The notes: generated by a model not told the origin, from the letters alone. A stretch of DNA of 64,000 nucleotides from Allobosea sp. BH3 (GCF_025499465.1 NZ_JAIMCA010000002.1:186001-250000); one strand, 5' to 3'; numbered from the stretch's first letter, positions 53,725 through 62,820 are shown. Translations and numbers: made by a program.

Positions 53725-54465
53725 TCAGGCCTCTGCGGGTTCCATGGCAGCAGCCTGCGCAGGCGCTTCCGGCACGTCGCAGGCAAAGCCCGGCAGCGCC
53801 GCAGCCAGCGCCGCCCTGCCCGCGCCGGTCAGCGTCACCGCGCGGCTGTCCTTGCGGCGCAGCACCCAGCCCGCCTCGAAGCAGCGGCAGGCCAGCGCCG
53901 CCGCGAGCGAACCCGCCAGATGTGGCCGGCGCTCGCTCCAGTCGAGGCAGGGGCGCAGGGCTGCGCGCCGGCTCGCCTTGGCCGCAGGGGTGACGCCGAG
54001 CGCGGCGAAGATCGCCTCCCCCGAGCCCGTCAAGCCATAGCCGCCATCGGCGACGCTGAGATGACCGCCCGCGACCAGCGCATCATGGATGCCGATGCCG
54101 AGGCGGCCGGCGAAATGATCGTAGCAGGTGCGGGCCTCGCTCAATTCCGCGCCGACGCGGGAGGGCAGACGCCGGCGCGCCGTTTCCGCGCCCGCCAGCA
54201 CCATCAGCCCTTCCAGGGCCTGCGCAACCTCGGCGCCGGCCAGCCGGAAATAACGGTGGCGCCCCTGGACCGCGACGGCGAGCAGACCGCCCTGCATCAG
54301 CTTGGCAAGGTGGCCGCTCGCGGTCTGCGGCGCGACGCCGGCGAGCCAGGCCAGTTCCTTGGCCGTCAGCGCCCGGCCGTCCATCAGCGCGTGCAGCATG
54401 TTGGCGCGGGCCGGGTCTCCCATCAGATGGGCGATCTCCGCGAGGTAGGGGCCTTGCGTGCTCAT
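53725..54465 (-). CDS. ArsR-type helix-turn-helix regulator
   Basis: A 246-residue regulator. Residues about 8-75 form a winged helix of the ArsR type (LMGDPARANMLHALMDG, TAKELAWLAGVAPQTASGHL, HRYFRLAG). The 170-residue C-terminal part is helical with cysteines in RTCYDHFAGRLGIG, RPCLDWSERRPHLAG and ALACRCFEAGW, a pattern often seen in longer ArsR relatives annotated beside TauE-type exporters. It is divergent from the TauE gene and probably controls it. A sensed ligand cannot be deduced. Confidence 0.8.
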   Translation of the reverse strand: MSTQGPYLAEIAHLMGDPARANMLHALMDGRALTAKELAWLAGVAPQTASGHLAKLMQGGLLAVAVQGRHRYFRLAGAEVAQALEGLMVLAGAETARRRLPSRVGAELSEARTCYDHFAGRLGIGIHDALVAGGHLSVADGGYGLTGSGEAIFAALGVTPAAKASRRAALRPCLDWSERRPHLAGSLAAALACRCFEAGWVLRRKDSRAVTLTGAGRAALAAALPGFACDVPEAPAQAAAMEPAEA

Positions 54466-54570
54466 CGCTCCATCATGCTCCAGTGGGACTGGCCCGCAAG
54501 CGGGAACGCTACGGCCACGACCGTAACATCGGCTCACGACAAGCGCCGCGCGCGATGCCAGAAGGAAGCC

Positions 54571-55311
54571 ATGGATACGAGCCTTCTCCTCTTCATCGCC
54601 GCGACCTTCGTGCTCGCGGGCTTCGTCAAAGGCGTGATCGGGCTGGGGCTGCCGACCATCGCGGTCGGCGTCCTCGGGGTGGTCATGGCCCCGGCCCAGG
54701 CGGCCGCGCTGCTGGCCATCCCCAACATCGCCACCAATGGCTGGCAGATCGCCACCGGCCCGAAGCTCGGCAGCACGCTGCGGCGGCTCTGGCCGATGCT
54801 GGCCGCCATCTGCATCGGCACCTGGGCCGGAGCCGGGCTGCTGCAGCAGGAAAAGGACGGCTCGGCGACGCTCTGGCTCGGGCTGGCGCTGGTGCTCTAC
54901 GCGCTCGTCGGCCTGAAGGCCGCGAAGCTGCGCGTGCCGCCGACCTGGGAAGGCTGGCTCGGCCCCGTCATCGGCTTCGCGACCGGCGTCGTGACGGCCG
55001 CGACCGGTGTCTTCGTGCTGCCGGCCGTGCCCTATCTGCAGGCGCTGGGGTTCGACAAGGACGAGCTGGTGCAGGCGCTCGGCCTCTCCTTCATCGTCTC
55101 GACGCTGGCGCTCTCCGCAGGCCTGATCGGGGCAGGCGCGCTCAACCTGACGGTGGCGGGGCACTCGGTTCTGGCGCTCGTGCCGGCGCTGGCGGGCATG
55201 GCGGCTGGCCAGTTCATCCGCGGGCGCATCTCGGCCGCGACTTTCCGGCTGTGCTTCTTCGCAGGGCTGCTCGGGCTCGGCGGCTATCTGTGCTGGCGGA
55301 GCCTCGGCTGA
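54571..55311 (+). CDS. Sulfite exporter TauE/SafE family membrane protein
   Basis: A 246-residue inner-membrane protein of the TauE/SafE (DUF81) family, predicted to move sulfonates, sulfite or similar anions. Two related halves are visible: AGFVKGVIGLGLPTIAVGVL near residue 16 and GFATGVVTAATGVFVLPAVP near residue 136, both ending in a proline-rich hydrophobic helix. About eight membrane segments are present. The ATG at 54571 follows GAAGGAAGCC. Substrate is open; regulation by the divergent ArsR protein is likely. Confidence 0.82.
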   Translation: MDTSLLLFIAATFVLAGFVKGVIGLGLPTIAVGVLGVVMAPAQAAALLAIPNIATNGWQIATGPKLGSTLRRLWPMLAAICIGTWAGAGLLQQEKDGSATLWLGLALVLYALVGLKAAKLRVPPTWEGWLGPVIGFATGVVTAATGVFVLPAVPYLQALGFDKDELVQALGLSFIVSTLALSAGLIGAGALNLTVAGHSVLALVPALAGMAAGQFIRGRISAATFRLCFFAGLLGLGGYLCWRSLG

Positions 55312-55339
55312 GGCTGCCCCTCGCCTCTGCGACCTTTGA

Positions 55340-55367
55340 GCGCGCCGCCCTGATCGGGAGGGCGCGC
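55340..55367 (+). terminator. Hairpin terminator after the TauE gene
   Basis: GCGCGCC (55340-55346) pairs with GGCGCGC (55361-55367), with a shorter GCCC/GGGA pair inside, followed by the T-rich TTCTTGCTTT. It lies 28 bp past the TauE stop. Confidence 0.6.
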
Positions 55368-55451
55368 TTCTTGCTTTAAGCCAAATGGGCCGTTAACCGG
55401 CCGCCAACCCTATCGTCGCAGTCTCCCAGACAAGGCAGGAGAGAGAAGCGG

Positions 55452-55703
55452 ATGGATGCCTTCACGATGGTCGTCCTGGCCTGTGTCGCCGGCGAAGCGA
55501 AGTGCAGCTCCGTCCGCATCAGCGAGATGGGGTTCACCACGGCGGCGGCCTGCGAGGCCCGCATCGACGACATCACCCGCTCCATGACGAAGGAATTCGC
55601 CAAGCGTCCCGATTTCAAGGGCCGGCAGGTGAGCTATGACGTCTCCTGCATGGACCGCGCCCAGCTCGCGCAGAAATTCGGCATCAGCTCGTCGGATACC
55701 TGA
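55452..55703 (+). CDS. Hypothetical small protein
   Basis: An 83-residue protein. Its first half has two cysteines in LACVAGEAKCSSVRI and AAACEARID, a third lies in YDVSCMDRAQL, and the rest is helical. No classical signal peptide is present, although residues 4-13 are hydrophobic. AGGAGAGAGAAG precedes the ATG. I do not recognise the family; the compact cysteine layout suggests a small disulfide- or metal-containing protein. It converges on tadA with three bases between. Confidence 0.6.
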   Translation: MDAFTMVVLACVAGEAKCSSVRISEMGFTTAAACEARIDDITRSMTKEFAKRPDFKGRQVSYDVSCMDRAQLAQKFGISSSDT

Positions 55704-55706
55704 CAC

Positions 55707-56171
55707 TCAGCGCCGCTCGCGGAAGAAATCCTTCAGCAGCGTCGCGGCTTCGCTCTCGCGCAGGCCACCATAGACCTCCGGCGCGTGGTGGCAGGTGGGG
55801 CTTTCATAGAGCCTGACGCCGTTCTCGACTGCCCCGCCCTTCGGGTCGCCAGCGCCGAAGTAAAGCCGCCTGATCCGGGAAAACGAGATCGCCGCCGCGC
55901 ACATCGGGCAGGGTTCCAGCGTGACGTAGAGATCGCAGCCGATCAGCCGTTCGCTGCCGATCGCCTCGCAGGCCAGACGCAGCGCCAGCATCTCGGCATG
56001 GGCGGTCGGGTCCATCAGCTCGAGCGTGCGGTTGCCGGCGCTGGCGAGAAGGACGCCGTCGCGCACCACCGCCGCGCCGACCGGAACCTCGCCACGCAAG
56101 GCGGCGGCCTTCGCCTCGTCGAAGGCGAGCGCCATCGCATCGGGCGCAAGGGACGGTTTCAACTGCGGCAT
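55707..56171 (-). CDS. tadA: tRNA-specific adenosine deaminase
   Basis: A 154-residue zinc deaminase that converts adenosine 34 of tRNA-Arg(ACG) to inosine. The zinc and catalytic motifs are TAHAEM (H58, E60) and EPCPMCAAAI (C88, C91). Length is normal. The start at the ATG 56169-56171 avoids an upstream extension rich in Arg/Cys. It is divergent from the pseudouridine synthase gene, a layout common in Rhizobiales (tadA next to rluB). Confidence 0.9.
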   Translation of the reverse strand: MPQLKPSLAPDAMALAFDEAKAAALRGEVPVGAAVVRDGVLLASAGNRTLELMDPTAHAEMLALRLACEAIGSERLIGCDLYVTLEPCPMCAAAISFSRIRRLYFGAGDPKGGAVENGVRLYESPTCHHAPEVYGGLRESEAATLLKDFFRERR

Positions 56172-56293
56172 CACGAACCTCTGCTTTGACGCTCGCAGCC
56201 GGCAAAAGCCTCTGCTACAAGCGCCGGTCATAGCGCATAATCGAGCCAGGCCTCTCCGCAAAGCGGATGTGCTCGGCCGGCTCAGGAGCAGTC

Positions 56294-58702
56294 ATGTCGG
56301 ACGACAACAACAACAGAGGCCGCGGCCCGCGCAAGGGTGGTGGCGCCGGCGGCCGTGGCGGCGGTCAAGGCTCTGGCGGAAAAGGCTTCGGCGGCCAGGG
56401 TTCCGGCGGCAAAGGCCCGGGCGGCAAAGGCCCCGGCAAGAGCTTCGGCAGCCGGAGCAGCGGCGGCGAGGGACGCGGCGCGCCGCGCGACGGCGACCGC
56501 CGGCCGTTCCGCGGCCATTCGCCTGGCGAGGAGCGCCCGGCCCGCCGCTTCGAACGCCCTGCGCACAGCGAGGGCGAGGCGCCGCGCGAGCGTCGCACCG
56601 GCGACGAGGGACGCGGCGCGCCACGCGACGGCGAGCGCCGGCCTTTCGGAGGCCACTCGGCCCGCGAGGAACGCCCGACCCGCCGCTTCGAGCGGCCCGC
56701 ACGCGCCGAGGGCGATGCACCGCGCCAGCGCCGGGAGGGCGACGAGAGGCCCGCGCGCTTCAAGAGCGAAGGCGAGACGCGCGGCGGTTTCGGTAGGCCC
56801 CCGCGCGGCGGCCCGGCCCGCGACGGCGAGAAGCGCTTCAGCAGGCCGCGCCCGCCGCGGGCGGAAGGCGGCGGTTACGAGGATCGCCCGCGCCGTCCGC
56901 GCGAGGCCGAGCCCGAGCGCAAGCTGATCGAGGCGCAGGAGCCGGAGCGGATCGCCAAGGTGATGGCGCGCGCCGGCATCGCATCGCGCCGCGACAGCGA
57001 GGCGATGATCGCGGAAGGCCGCGTCAGCGTGAACGGCAAGGTGCTGGAAAGCCCGGCGCTGGATGTCGGGCCGAACGACGTTGTGCTGGTCGATGGCGAG
57101 CCCTTGCCGGCACGCGAGCGCACCCGGCTCTGGCTCTATCACAAGCCCCGCGGCGTGGTTACGACCAACTTCGACCCGGAAGGCCGCCCCACCGTCTTCG
57201 ACGCGCTGCCGGAAGACCTGCCGCGCGTGCTCACTGTCGGCCGGCTCGACATCAACACCGAAGGCCTGCTGCTGCTGACCAATGATGGCGGGCTCTCGCG
57301 CGTGCTGGAGCTGCCGGAGACCGGCTGGCTCCGGCGCTACCGCGTGCGCGCCTTCGGCGAGGTGACGCAGGACGTGCTCGACACGGTGAAGGATGGCGTC
57401 ACCATCGAGGGCGTGCATTACGGCCCGGTGATCGCCCGCTTCGAACGCCAGCAGGGCTTCAACACCTGGCTGACGGTCGACCTGCGCGAGGGCAAGAACC
57501 GCGAGGTCAAGACCGTGCTCGAGCATCTCGGGCTGACGGTGAACCGGTTGATCCGCATCTCCTTCGGCCCCTTCCAGCTCGGCGACCTGCCCGAGGGCGA
57601 GGCCGACGAGATCCGCTCGCGGGTGTTGCAGGACCAGCTCGGCACCGAGCTTTCCGCCAAGGCGGGCGCCGATTTCGAGGCGCCGCGCCGGGATGCCCTG
57701 CCGGCTGCGCCGCGTCCCGCGCCTGCGGCCGACGACCGCCCGCGCCGCCGCCGCGAGCCCGCCGACCGCGAGGACGAAGCGCGCCGCGAAGCCGTGCGCG
57801 AACTGCGCGGCGACAGGCCCTGGACCCGCACCGTCTGGCGCGACGCCGAGACCGAGCCGCAGCGCGAGCGCAAGGCGCCGCCGCGGCGCGGCGCCGACCC
57901 GAAGGCGGAACGCCAGAGCCGTGAGGAAACGGGCTCCGTCGCGCGTCGCCGCGACAAGGCCATCGCCGACCCGAAGGGCCGGCGCGTGCTGGTCGAACGC
58001 GTCAGCGCGCCCCCGCGCGAGGACGCCGAGGCACCGCGCGAGAGCAAGCGCAGGCCAGACCGCAAGCCGCGCAGCGAGCGCGGCGGCGACGAGGCGCGCG
58101 CACCCCGCTCCTTCGACCGGCCCAGCGGCGGCGAGCGCCCGGCGCGGCGCCCGCGCGAAGACTTTGGCGGGCGCGACCGAGGCGACGATCGCCCCCGGCA
58201 GGATCGCGCCCCGCGCGGCGATCGGCCAGAACGTGCGCCCCGCGAGGGAGCCGAACGTCCCGCACGTCGCTTCAGCGAACGCGGCGGAGACGAGGCCCGT
58301 GCACCCCGCTCCTTCGACCGGCCCGGCGGCGGCGAACGGCCGGCGCGGCGCCCCCGCGAGGACTTCAGCGGGCGCGACCGAGGCGGCGATCGTCCCTGGC
58401 AGGATCACGCCCCGCGCGGCGATCGCCCGGAACGCGCGCCCCGCGAGGGAGCCGAACGTCCTGCGCGCCGCTTCAGCGAACGGCCGGCCGATGACCGGCC
58501 GCGTGGCCGCAGCTTTGGGGACAAGCCCGGCGGCAAAAGCTTCGGTGCGCGCTCCTCGGAGCGGCCGAGCGGCGGCGGGCGCCCCTTCGGCGGCAAGCCG
58601 AGTGGTGGCGGCAGGCCGGGCGGTGGAAAGCCCGGCGGCGGCAAGGGCCCGCGCCCGGGCGGCAGGGGGCCACGCCCCGGCGGCGGCGACAGGCGCGGCT
58701 GA
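56294..58702 (+). CDS. rluB: RsuA/RluB-family pseudouridine synthase with long disordered tails
   Basis: An 802-residue protein built around a normal pseudouridine synthase core. Residues about 215-265 are an S4 RNA-binding domain ([20 protein letters not shown]), and residues about 275-450 the catalytic domain with the active aspartate in [18 protein letters not shown] (near D318) and YRVRAFGEV. On each side lie very long Arg/Gly/Pro/Glu-rich, disordered regions: about 215 residues in front and about 350 behind. They contain tandem repeats at 56471-56746 and 58073-58474. The ATG at 56294 has AGGAG upstream. The tails probably bind RNA or ribosomal proteins (inference). Other rRNA-uridine targets of the RsuA group are possible. 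Confidence 0.85.
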   Translation: MSDDNNNRGRGPRKGGGAGGRGGGQGSGGKGFGGQGSGGKGPGGKGPGKSFGSRSSGGEGRGAPRDGDRRPFRGHSPGEERPARRFERPAHSEGEAPRERRTGDEGRGAPRDGERRPFGGHSAREERPTRRFERPARAEGDAPRQRREGDERPARFKSEGETRGGFGRPPRGGPARDGEKRFSRPRPPRAEGGGYEDRPRRPREAEPERKLIEAQEPERIAKVMARAGIASRRDSEAMIAEGRVSVNGKVLESPALDVGPNDVVLVDGEPLPARERTRLWLYHKPRGVVTTNFDPEGRPTVFDALPEDLPRVLTVGRLDINTEGLLLLTNDGGLSRVLELPETGWLRRYRVRAFGEVTQDVLDTVKDGVTIEGVHYGPVIARFERQQGFNTWLTVDLREGKNREVKTVLEHLGLTVNRLIRISFGPFQLGDLPEGEADEIRSRVLQDQLGTELSAKAGADFEAPRRDALPAAPRPAPAADDRPRRRREPADREDEARREAVRELRGDRPWTRTVWRDAETEPQRERKAPPRRGADPKAERQSREETGSVARRRDKAIADPKGRRVLVERVSAPPREDAEAPRESKRRPDRKPRSERGGDEARAPRSFDRPSGGERPARRPREDFGGRDRGDDRPRQDRAPRGDRPERAPREGAERPARRFSERGGDEARAPRSFDRPGGGERPARRPREDFSGRDRGGDRPWQDHAPRGDRPERAPREGAERPARRFSERPADDRPRGRSFGDKPGGKSFGARSSERPSGGGRPFGGKPSGGGRPGGGKPGGGKGPRPGGRGPRPGGGDRRG
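56471..56746 (+). repeat. Two 138-bp tandem repeats in the N-terminal tail of rluB
   Basis: Two tandem copies of 138 bp (56471-56608 and 56609-56746) each encode 46 residues beginning GRGAPRDG and ending with GDE, with differences at several positions. They belong to the Arg-rich N-terminal tail. Confidence 0.75.
58073..58474 (+). repeat. Two 201-bp tandem repeats in the C-terminal tail of rluB
   Basis: Two tandem copies of exactly 201 bp (58073-58273 and 58274-58474) encode 67 residues each, beginning [17 protein letters not shown]. They differ at only a few residues (for example [20 protein letters not shown]). This near identity implies a recent duplication. Confidence 0.85.
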
Positions 58703-58705
58703 TCG

Positions 58706-59266
58706 ATGCGGATCGTCGGCGGGCGCCTGGGCGGCCGGCCTCTGGCCGGCCCGAAGCCGGGGATCGGCAGCATCAGGCCGACCTCGGACCGCCTGCGTGA
58801 GTCGCTCTTCAACGTGCTGGCGCATGCCTATGATGGTGCGATGGACGGCGCGCGCGTGCTCGATCTCTTCGCCGGCACGGGCGCGATGGCCTTCGAAGCG
58901 CTTTCGCGCGGGGCGGGCTTCGCGCTGCTCGTCGATGACGGGGCGGAGGCGCGCGGCATCATCCGCGAAAACCAGATGGCGCTGGGGCTCGCCGGCTTCA
59001 GCCGCATCTTCCGCCGCGACGCGACCAAGCTCGGCCCGATCACCGGCATGGCGCCGTTCGGCCTCGTCTTCTGCGACCCGCCCTATCGCAAGGGGCTGGG
59101 CGAAAAGGCGCTGATCTCTGCCCGCGACGGCGGCTGGCTGGAGCCCGGCGCGCTCATCGTGCTGGAAGAGGCCGCCGATGCCGAGGTGGCGCTGCCGGAA
59201 GGCTTCGAGGAGCTGGAGCGGCGGGCCTATGGCGAGACGCAGGTGATGGTGCTGCGGGCGCAGTAA
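58706..59266 (+). CDS. rsmD: 16S rRNA (guanine(966)-N(2))-methyltransferase
   Basis: A 186-residue class I methyltransferase that modifies G966 of 16S rRNA with S-adenosylmethionine. It shows MRIVGGRLGGRPLAGP, RPTSDRLRESLFNVL, the SAM motif VLDLFAGTGAMAFEAL and the catalytic DPPY in VFCDPPYRKG. Only 3 bp separate it from the pseudouridine synthase gene, so both rRNA modification genes are cotranscribed. Confidence 0.93.
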   Translation: MRIVGGRLGGRPLAGPKPGIGSIRPTSDRLRESLFNVLAHAYDGAMDGARVLDLFAGTGAMAFEALSRGAGFALLVDDGAEARGIIRENQMALGLAGFSRIFRRDATKLGPITGMAPFGLVFCDPPYRKGLGEKALISARDGGWLEPGALIVLEEAADAEVALPEGFEELERRAYGETQVMVLRAQ

Positions 59267-59338
59267 CCGGCGCCGGACTTATCCCCGGCCTCTCGGCCGC
59301 GCTTAGTCTCCGCATCCGTCGCGGAGATCAAGCGCCGG

Positions 59339-59629
59339 ATGCCAACCCTGCCATCAATCGAATCCTATCAACGAGCGTTGTGGTTGTACCGCCGATCCAC
59401 AGCGCGAAACCATACTCGTTTTTATCGACTGACCGCGAAAGGCGGCTTCAATCCCGATCAGCCCCGCGTTCCGGCCGGCAGTCCGGAAGGCGGCCAATGG
59501 GCTGGTGGCGAAGGCTCAGGCCAAAGTCGACAACCCGGCATCGGCGATAATGGCGGCCCGGCCCTCGATCTTCCCGAATCTCCCAAGGACCCGCCAAAAG
59601 ACCAAGCTTCCAAGACCCAAGCTGCCTAG
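59339..59629 (+). pseudogene. N-terminal half of a probable toxin gene split by an amber codon
   Basis: A 96-residue frame with FNPDQPRVPAGSPEGGQWAG (about residues 37-56) and IGDNGGPALDLPE (about 68-80). These two motifs often head toxin-like or phage-associated proteins in this order. The frame ends at TAG 59627-59629. The next frame, starting at ATG 59633, is in exactly the same register (294 bases apart), with only one sense codon between stop and ATG. The two halves therefore look like one ancestral ORF of about 239 codons interrupted by CAG-to-TAG or a similar change. Readthrough or reinitiation could still yield protein. Confidence 0.65.
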
Positions 59630-59632
59630 GCC

Positions 59633-60058
59633 ATGGCGAAAGCGATTGCGCGCCAACTGCTACGACGCGCAGGCCCGATCGGCGCGGTGGTTACAGCGAT
59701 CGAGGCAGGGCATTGGCTCTACACCGAATATCCGTCAATCCGGTCCTATCTGGACGAGCCGAAGACGCTCGACGAGCTTCAGCAGCATGTCGGCGGTCGG
59801 CGACTGGGCTATGATGATCACCATATCGTCGAGCAGGGCGCCGGATCACGCGAAGGCTTCCCGAGCTCCGCGATCGACGGCGTGGACAATGTGATCAGCG
59901 TGCCGCGACATAAGCATCACGAGATTACGGGGTGGTACACTCGGCCGAATACAAGCTTCGGCGGTCAAGCGCCGCGCGACTATCTGCGTGGCAGAGACTG
60001 GTCCGATCATGTCCGTGTCGGGCATCAGGCCTTGCGTAAATTCGGAGTGCTCAAATGA
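59633..60058 (+). CDS. Probable HNH-like nuclease toxin domain (C-terminal half of split gene)
   Basis: A 141-residue protein. A hydrophobic start (LLRRAGPIGAVVTAIEAGHW) leads to a histidine-rich core: LGYDDHHIVEQGAG near residue 60 and NVISVPRHKHHEITGWY near residue 86, then GGQAPRDYLRGRDWSDHVRV and a C-terminal ALRKFGVLK. The DHHIVEQ...HKHHEI arrangement resembles the beta-beta-alpha-metal HNH/HHH nucleases of polymorphic toxins. No ribosome site is visible, which fits either reinitiation after the TAG or loss of function. It overlaps the DUF2019 gene by ATGA (60055-60058). Confidence 0.6.
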   Translation: MAKAIARQLLRRAGPIGAVVTAIEAGHWLYTEYPSIRSYLDEPKTLDELQQHVGGRRLGYDDHHIVEQGAGSREGFPSSAIDGVDNVISVPRHKHHEITGWYTRPNTSFGGQAPRDYLRGRDWSDHVRVGHQALRKFGVLK

Positions 60059-60429
60059 CGCAGCGCACGAATCTGAAGGCCTTGTCGGACACTGAAATCG
60101 TTCGGCTTTTCGAGCAGCTCTGCGTCGAGCAGTATGATGCCATGGAAGGCGACGAGAACGCGCGAGCCAATCGTCTCGTCCGGCGCATCTGGACTCTGGA
60201 GGCCGAGCTCAAATCTCGGCCCGGAGACCAGCGCCGTGTTCTCCTGAAACTGTTCGGTCATCCCAACATGCAGGTTCGTCTATCGGCTGCCTGGGCCAAT
60301 CTCGCCGTCGACTACGTTGCCGCCCGGCGGGAGCTTCAGGACATCGCGGACTCGAAATGGTATCCGCAGGCTGCCGACGCCGGCATCACTCTCGAAAATC
60401 TCGACTCCGGCTTCTACCGGCCGACCTGA
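60055..60429 (+). CDS. DUF2019 protein, likely immunity partner
   Basis: A 124-residue helical protein. Its C-terminal half, HPNMQVRLSAAWANLAVDY followed by ARRELQDIAD and PQAADAGITLENLDSGFY, matches DUF2019, a HEAT-like family often found behind toxin-like genes. It overlaps the nuclease-like gene by four bases, so it is translated with it. The likely job is to bind and block the toxin (inference from layout); a general HEAT-repeat role is possible. It follows the upstream gene's fate: if the toxin is dead, this gene is an orphan antidote. Confidence 0.65.
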   Translation: MTQRTNLKALSDTEIVRLFEQLCVEQYDAMEGDENARANRLVRRIWTLEAELKSRPGDQRRVLLKLFGHPNMQVRLSAAWANLAVDYVAARRELQDIADSKWYPQAADAGITLENLDSGFYRPT

Positions 60430-60433
60430 CCCC

Positions 60434-60517
60434 TCACCGTCTCCCAAACAGCCGCTCGATATCCGCCAGCTTCAGCTTGATACAGATCGGCCGCCCGTGG
60501 TTGCACCAGCTGGAATC
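60434..60517 (-). pseudogene. Remnant of the 3' end of a second mutL
   Basis: The minus strand reads [20 protein letters not shown] and FGRR then a stop, while the intact mutL ends [20 protein letters not shown] and FGRR then a stop. The nucleotide similarity runs from about 60433 to 60520 and from 60973 to 61060. No more of mutL is found next to it. It is a fragment, too diverged to be a recent copy, and it marks a past insertion or replacement at this locus. Confidence 0.85.
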
Positions 60518-60634
60518 GGCGCGGCCCCGCGCTCTCGTGAATCGCGTTAAGGCCACGCTTACTAGCTTCCTTAGCGTGCCCTAAAGGCAGGGCTTGGTAG
60601 GACGCGCTGCCGCCACCGCAAGAAAGCCAGCACT

Positions 60635-60949
60635 ATGCACCGCACCTCGATTACTGCGGTTATCGCACTCGCCTGCTTCGCAGCGATGCCGCTCAATCAG
60701 GCGCAAGCCCGAAACGATCTGGTCCTGCATGCACTGCTTGGGGGCGTCGGCGGGCTCCTCGGAGCCCTGACGCTCGAGGCCATCGATCAATCCAGGCGGC
60801 AGCCGAGCTACGTCGCCCCGTTGCAAGGCAGCGTCTCGATCGAGCCGACCTATTCGTATTCGGTCCCCAGCCGCGGCCGCTCGGGCGTCCGATATAACCA
60901 GCCGTGCTCCGGTTTCGATCCAAGTACCGTCCGGCTGCTGGCTTGCTAG
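60635..60949 (+). CDS. Hypothetical exported protein with glycine-zipper-like helix
   Basis: A 104-residue protein with a signal peptide (MHRTSITAVIALACFAAMPL, cleavage near AQA). The mature part starts with a hydrophobic Gly-rich helix (LVLHALLGGVGGLLGALTLE) and continues in a Ser/Pro/Tyr-rich tail with two cysteines at the C-terminus. No family is recognised. It sits between the mutL fragment and the intact mutL and so belongs to the inserted segment. Confidence 0.55.
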   Translation: MHRTSITAVIALACFAAMPLNQAQARNDLVLHALLGGVGGLLGALTLEAIDQSRRQPSYVAPLQGSVSIEPTYSYSVPSRGRSGVRYNQPCSGFDPSTVRLLAC

Positions 60950-60973
60950 GTTGCAGCAGTTCTTCGGCTGCCC

Positions 60974-62788
60974 TCACCGCCGCCCGAACAGCCTCTCGAT
61001 ATCCGACAGCTTCAGCTCAACATAAGTCGGCCGCCCGTGGTTGCACTGGCCGGAATTGGGCGTGACCTCCATTTCGCGCAGCAGCGCATCCATTTCTTCG
61101 GGGCGCAGGCGGCGGCCGGCGCGGACCGAGTTGTGGCATGCCATCGTCGCCAGGACATGGTCGAGGCGCCTTTCCAGCGAGCCCGGAACTGACGAGATCT
61201 GGCCCTGCTCGGCCAGCGCATCGGCGACGTCGCGCACCAGCTTCTGGAGGTTGCCGCCGGCGAGCTGGCTCGGGGCCTCGCGCACCAGCACCGCGCCGGG
61301 GCCGAAAGGCTCGATGACGAGGCCGAGGCCTTCGAGCTCACCCGCCGCGGCGTTGAGGCGGTCGGCATCGACGGGGTCGAGCTCCACAACCTCGGGCAAT
61401 AAAAGCGGCTGACGAGCGATGCCGGTGCGGGCGCGCTCGGCCTTAAGCCGCTCATAGACCAGCCGCTCATGGGCGGCGTGCTGGTCGACGATGACGACGC
61501 CCTCGCGGGTCTGGGCGACGATGTAGGTCTCGTGGACCTGGGCGCGGGCGGCGCCGAGCGGCCGGTCGAGCGCATCGGGCGAGGGCTCGGCGAGATGGGC
61601 GCGGGCATCCGCCGAGGGCGCGGCGAAATCGGAGAAGCCGGATTGGGACGCGCTCGCGGCCATGGGCGCAGGCGCGCTCCAGCCAGGCGCCTCCGGGACC
61701 GGGCGGGGGATGCTGCTGCCGCTGCCGCCCATGGAGAGCACGGCGCGGAAGGCGTCGAGCGTGCGGGCGCCGCCCGTCGAGGTGGCGCGATGGCCGGCGG
61801 CGGCGAGCGCTGCCTTAAGGCCCGAGACGACGAGGCCGCGCACCAGCGCGGGATCGCGGAAGCGCACCTCGCTCTTGGCCGGGTGGACGTTGACGTCGAC
61901 GGAGCGCGGATCGCAGCCGATGTCGAGGAAGAGCACCGGGTGGCGATCCGAGGGGATGACGTCGGCATAGGCGCCGCGCACGGCCGAGAGCAGCAGCTTG
62001 TCGCGCACCGGGCGGCCGTTGACGGAGAGATGCACGCCGGCCGAGGTGCCGCGATGGAAGGTCGGCAGGCCGGCGAAGCCCGAGAGGCGGAAGCCCTCGC
62101 GCTCGGCCTCGATCCGCAAGGCGTTCTCCGGGAAATCCCGGCCGAGCGCGCGGCCAAGGCGGCGCAGCAGCCCCTCCTCGCCGAGCGGCTCGGCCGGCCA
62201 GTCGAAGCCGCCGGCATGCTCGCCTTCCAGGGCGAAGCGGATGTCGGGATGGGCGATGGCGAGGCGCCGCAGCATCTCGGAGACGGCCTGCGCCTCGGCG
62301 CGGTCGCTCTTCAGGAATTTGAGGCGGGCGGGCGTGAAGATGAAAAGATCGGAGACCTCGATGCGCGTGCCGGGGGCGGCCGCGACCGGGCGGACGACGC
62401 CCTTCTCGCCGGCCTCGACGACGAGGCCCGACCCTTGAGGCGCGTCGCGGCGGCGCGTCGCGATGGAGAGCCGCGCGACCGAGCCGATGGAGGGCAGCGC
62501 CTCGCCACGGAAGCCCAGCGTGCCGATGGCGAAGAGGTCTCCGTCGGGCAGCTTCGAGGTGGCGTGGCGCTCGACGGCGAGTTCGAGGTCCTCCGGCGTC
62601 ATGCCGGCGCCGTCATCGACGACGCGGATCAATTCGCGCCCGCCGCCGGCGATGGTGACGGAGATGCTGCCGGCGCCGGCGTCGATGGCGTTCTCGACCA
62701 GCTCCTTCACGGCCGCAGCCGGCCGCTCGATCACCTCGCCGGCGGCGATGCGGTCGACCAGAATGGGATCGAGGCGGCGGACGGTCAT
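60974..62788 (-). CDS. mutL: DNA mismatch repair protein MutL
   Basis: A 604-residue protein that couples mismatch recognition to strand removal. N-terminal GHKL ATPase motifs are present: [32 protein letters not shown] and [10 protein letters not shown]. The C-terminal domain carries the endonuclease motif [12 protein letters not shown] (DQHAx2Ex4E), an [13 protein letters not shown] motif and [12 protein letters not shown], so it is a nicking MutL, as expected where no MutH exists. Length is normal. A diverged remnant of its 3' end lies 540 bp further along. Confidence 0.95.
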   Translation of the reverse strand: MTVRRLDPILVDRIAAGEVIERPAAAVKELVENAIDAGAGSISVTIAGGGRELIRVVDDGAGMTPEDLELAVERHATSKLPDGDLFAIGTLGFRGEALPSIGSVARLSIATRRRDAPQGSGLVVEAGEKGVVRPVAAAPGTRIEVSDLFIFTPARLKFLKSDRAEAQAVSEMLRRLAIAHPDIRFALEGEHAGGFDWPAEPLGEEGLLRRLGRALGRDFPENALRIEAEREGFRLSGFAGLPTFHRGTSAGVHLSVNGRPVRDKLLLSAVRGAYADVIPSDRHPVLFLDIGCDPRSVDVNVHPAKSEVRFRDPALVRGLVVSGLKAALAAAGHRATSTGGARTLDAFRAVLSMGGSGSSIPRPVPEAPGWSAPAPMAASASQSGFSDFAAPSADARAHLAEPSPDALDRPLGAARAQVHETYIVAQTREGVVIVDQHAAHERLVYERLKAERARTGIARQPLLLPEVVELDPVDADRLNAAAGELEGLGLVIEPFGPGAVLVREAPSQLAGGNLQKLVRDVADALAEQGQISSVPGSLERRLDHVLATMACHNSVRAGRRLRPEEMDALLREMEVTPNSGQCNHGRPTYVELKLSDIERLFGRR

Positions 62789-62820
62789 GGAATTCTGCGA
62801 TCAAACCGAAGGAGCGCGGG

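Noticed and set aside
58073..58474. Regular repeats that could suggest a CRISPR array
   Set aside because: Units are 201 bp without spacers, in frame with a coding region, and there are no cas genes.
56282..58825. 847-codon minus-strand frame opposite the pseudouridine synthase gene
   Set aside because: Antisense of the Arg/Gly-rich repeats; composition is Ala/Arg-rich with no domain, and the plus strand has a convincing S4 and catalytic core.
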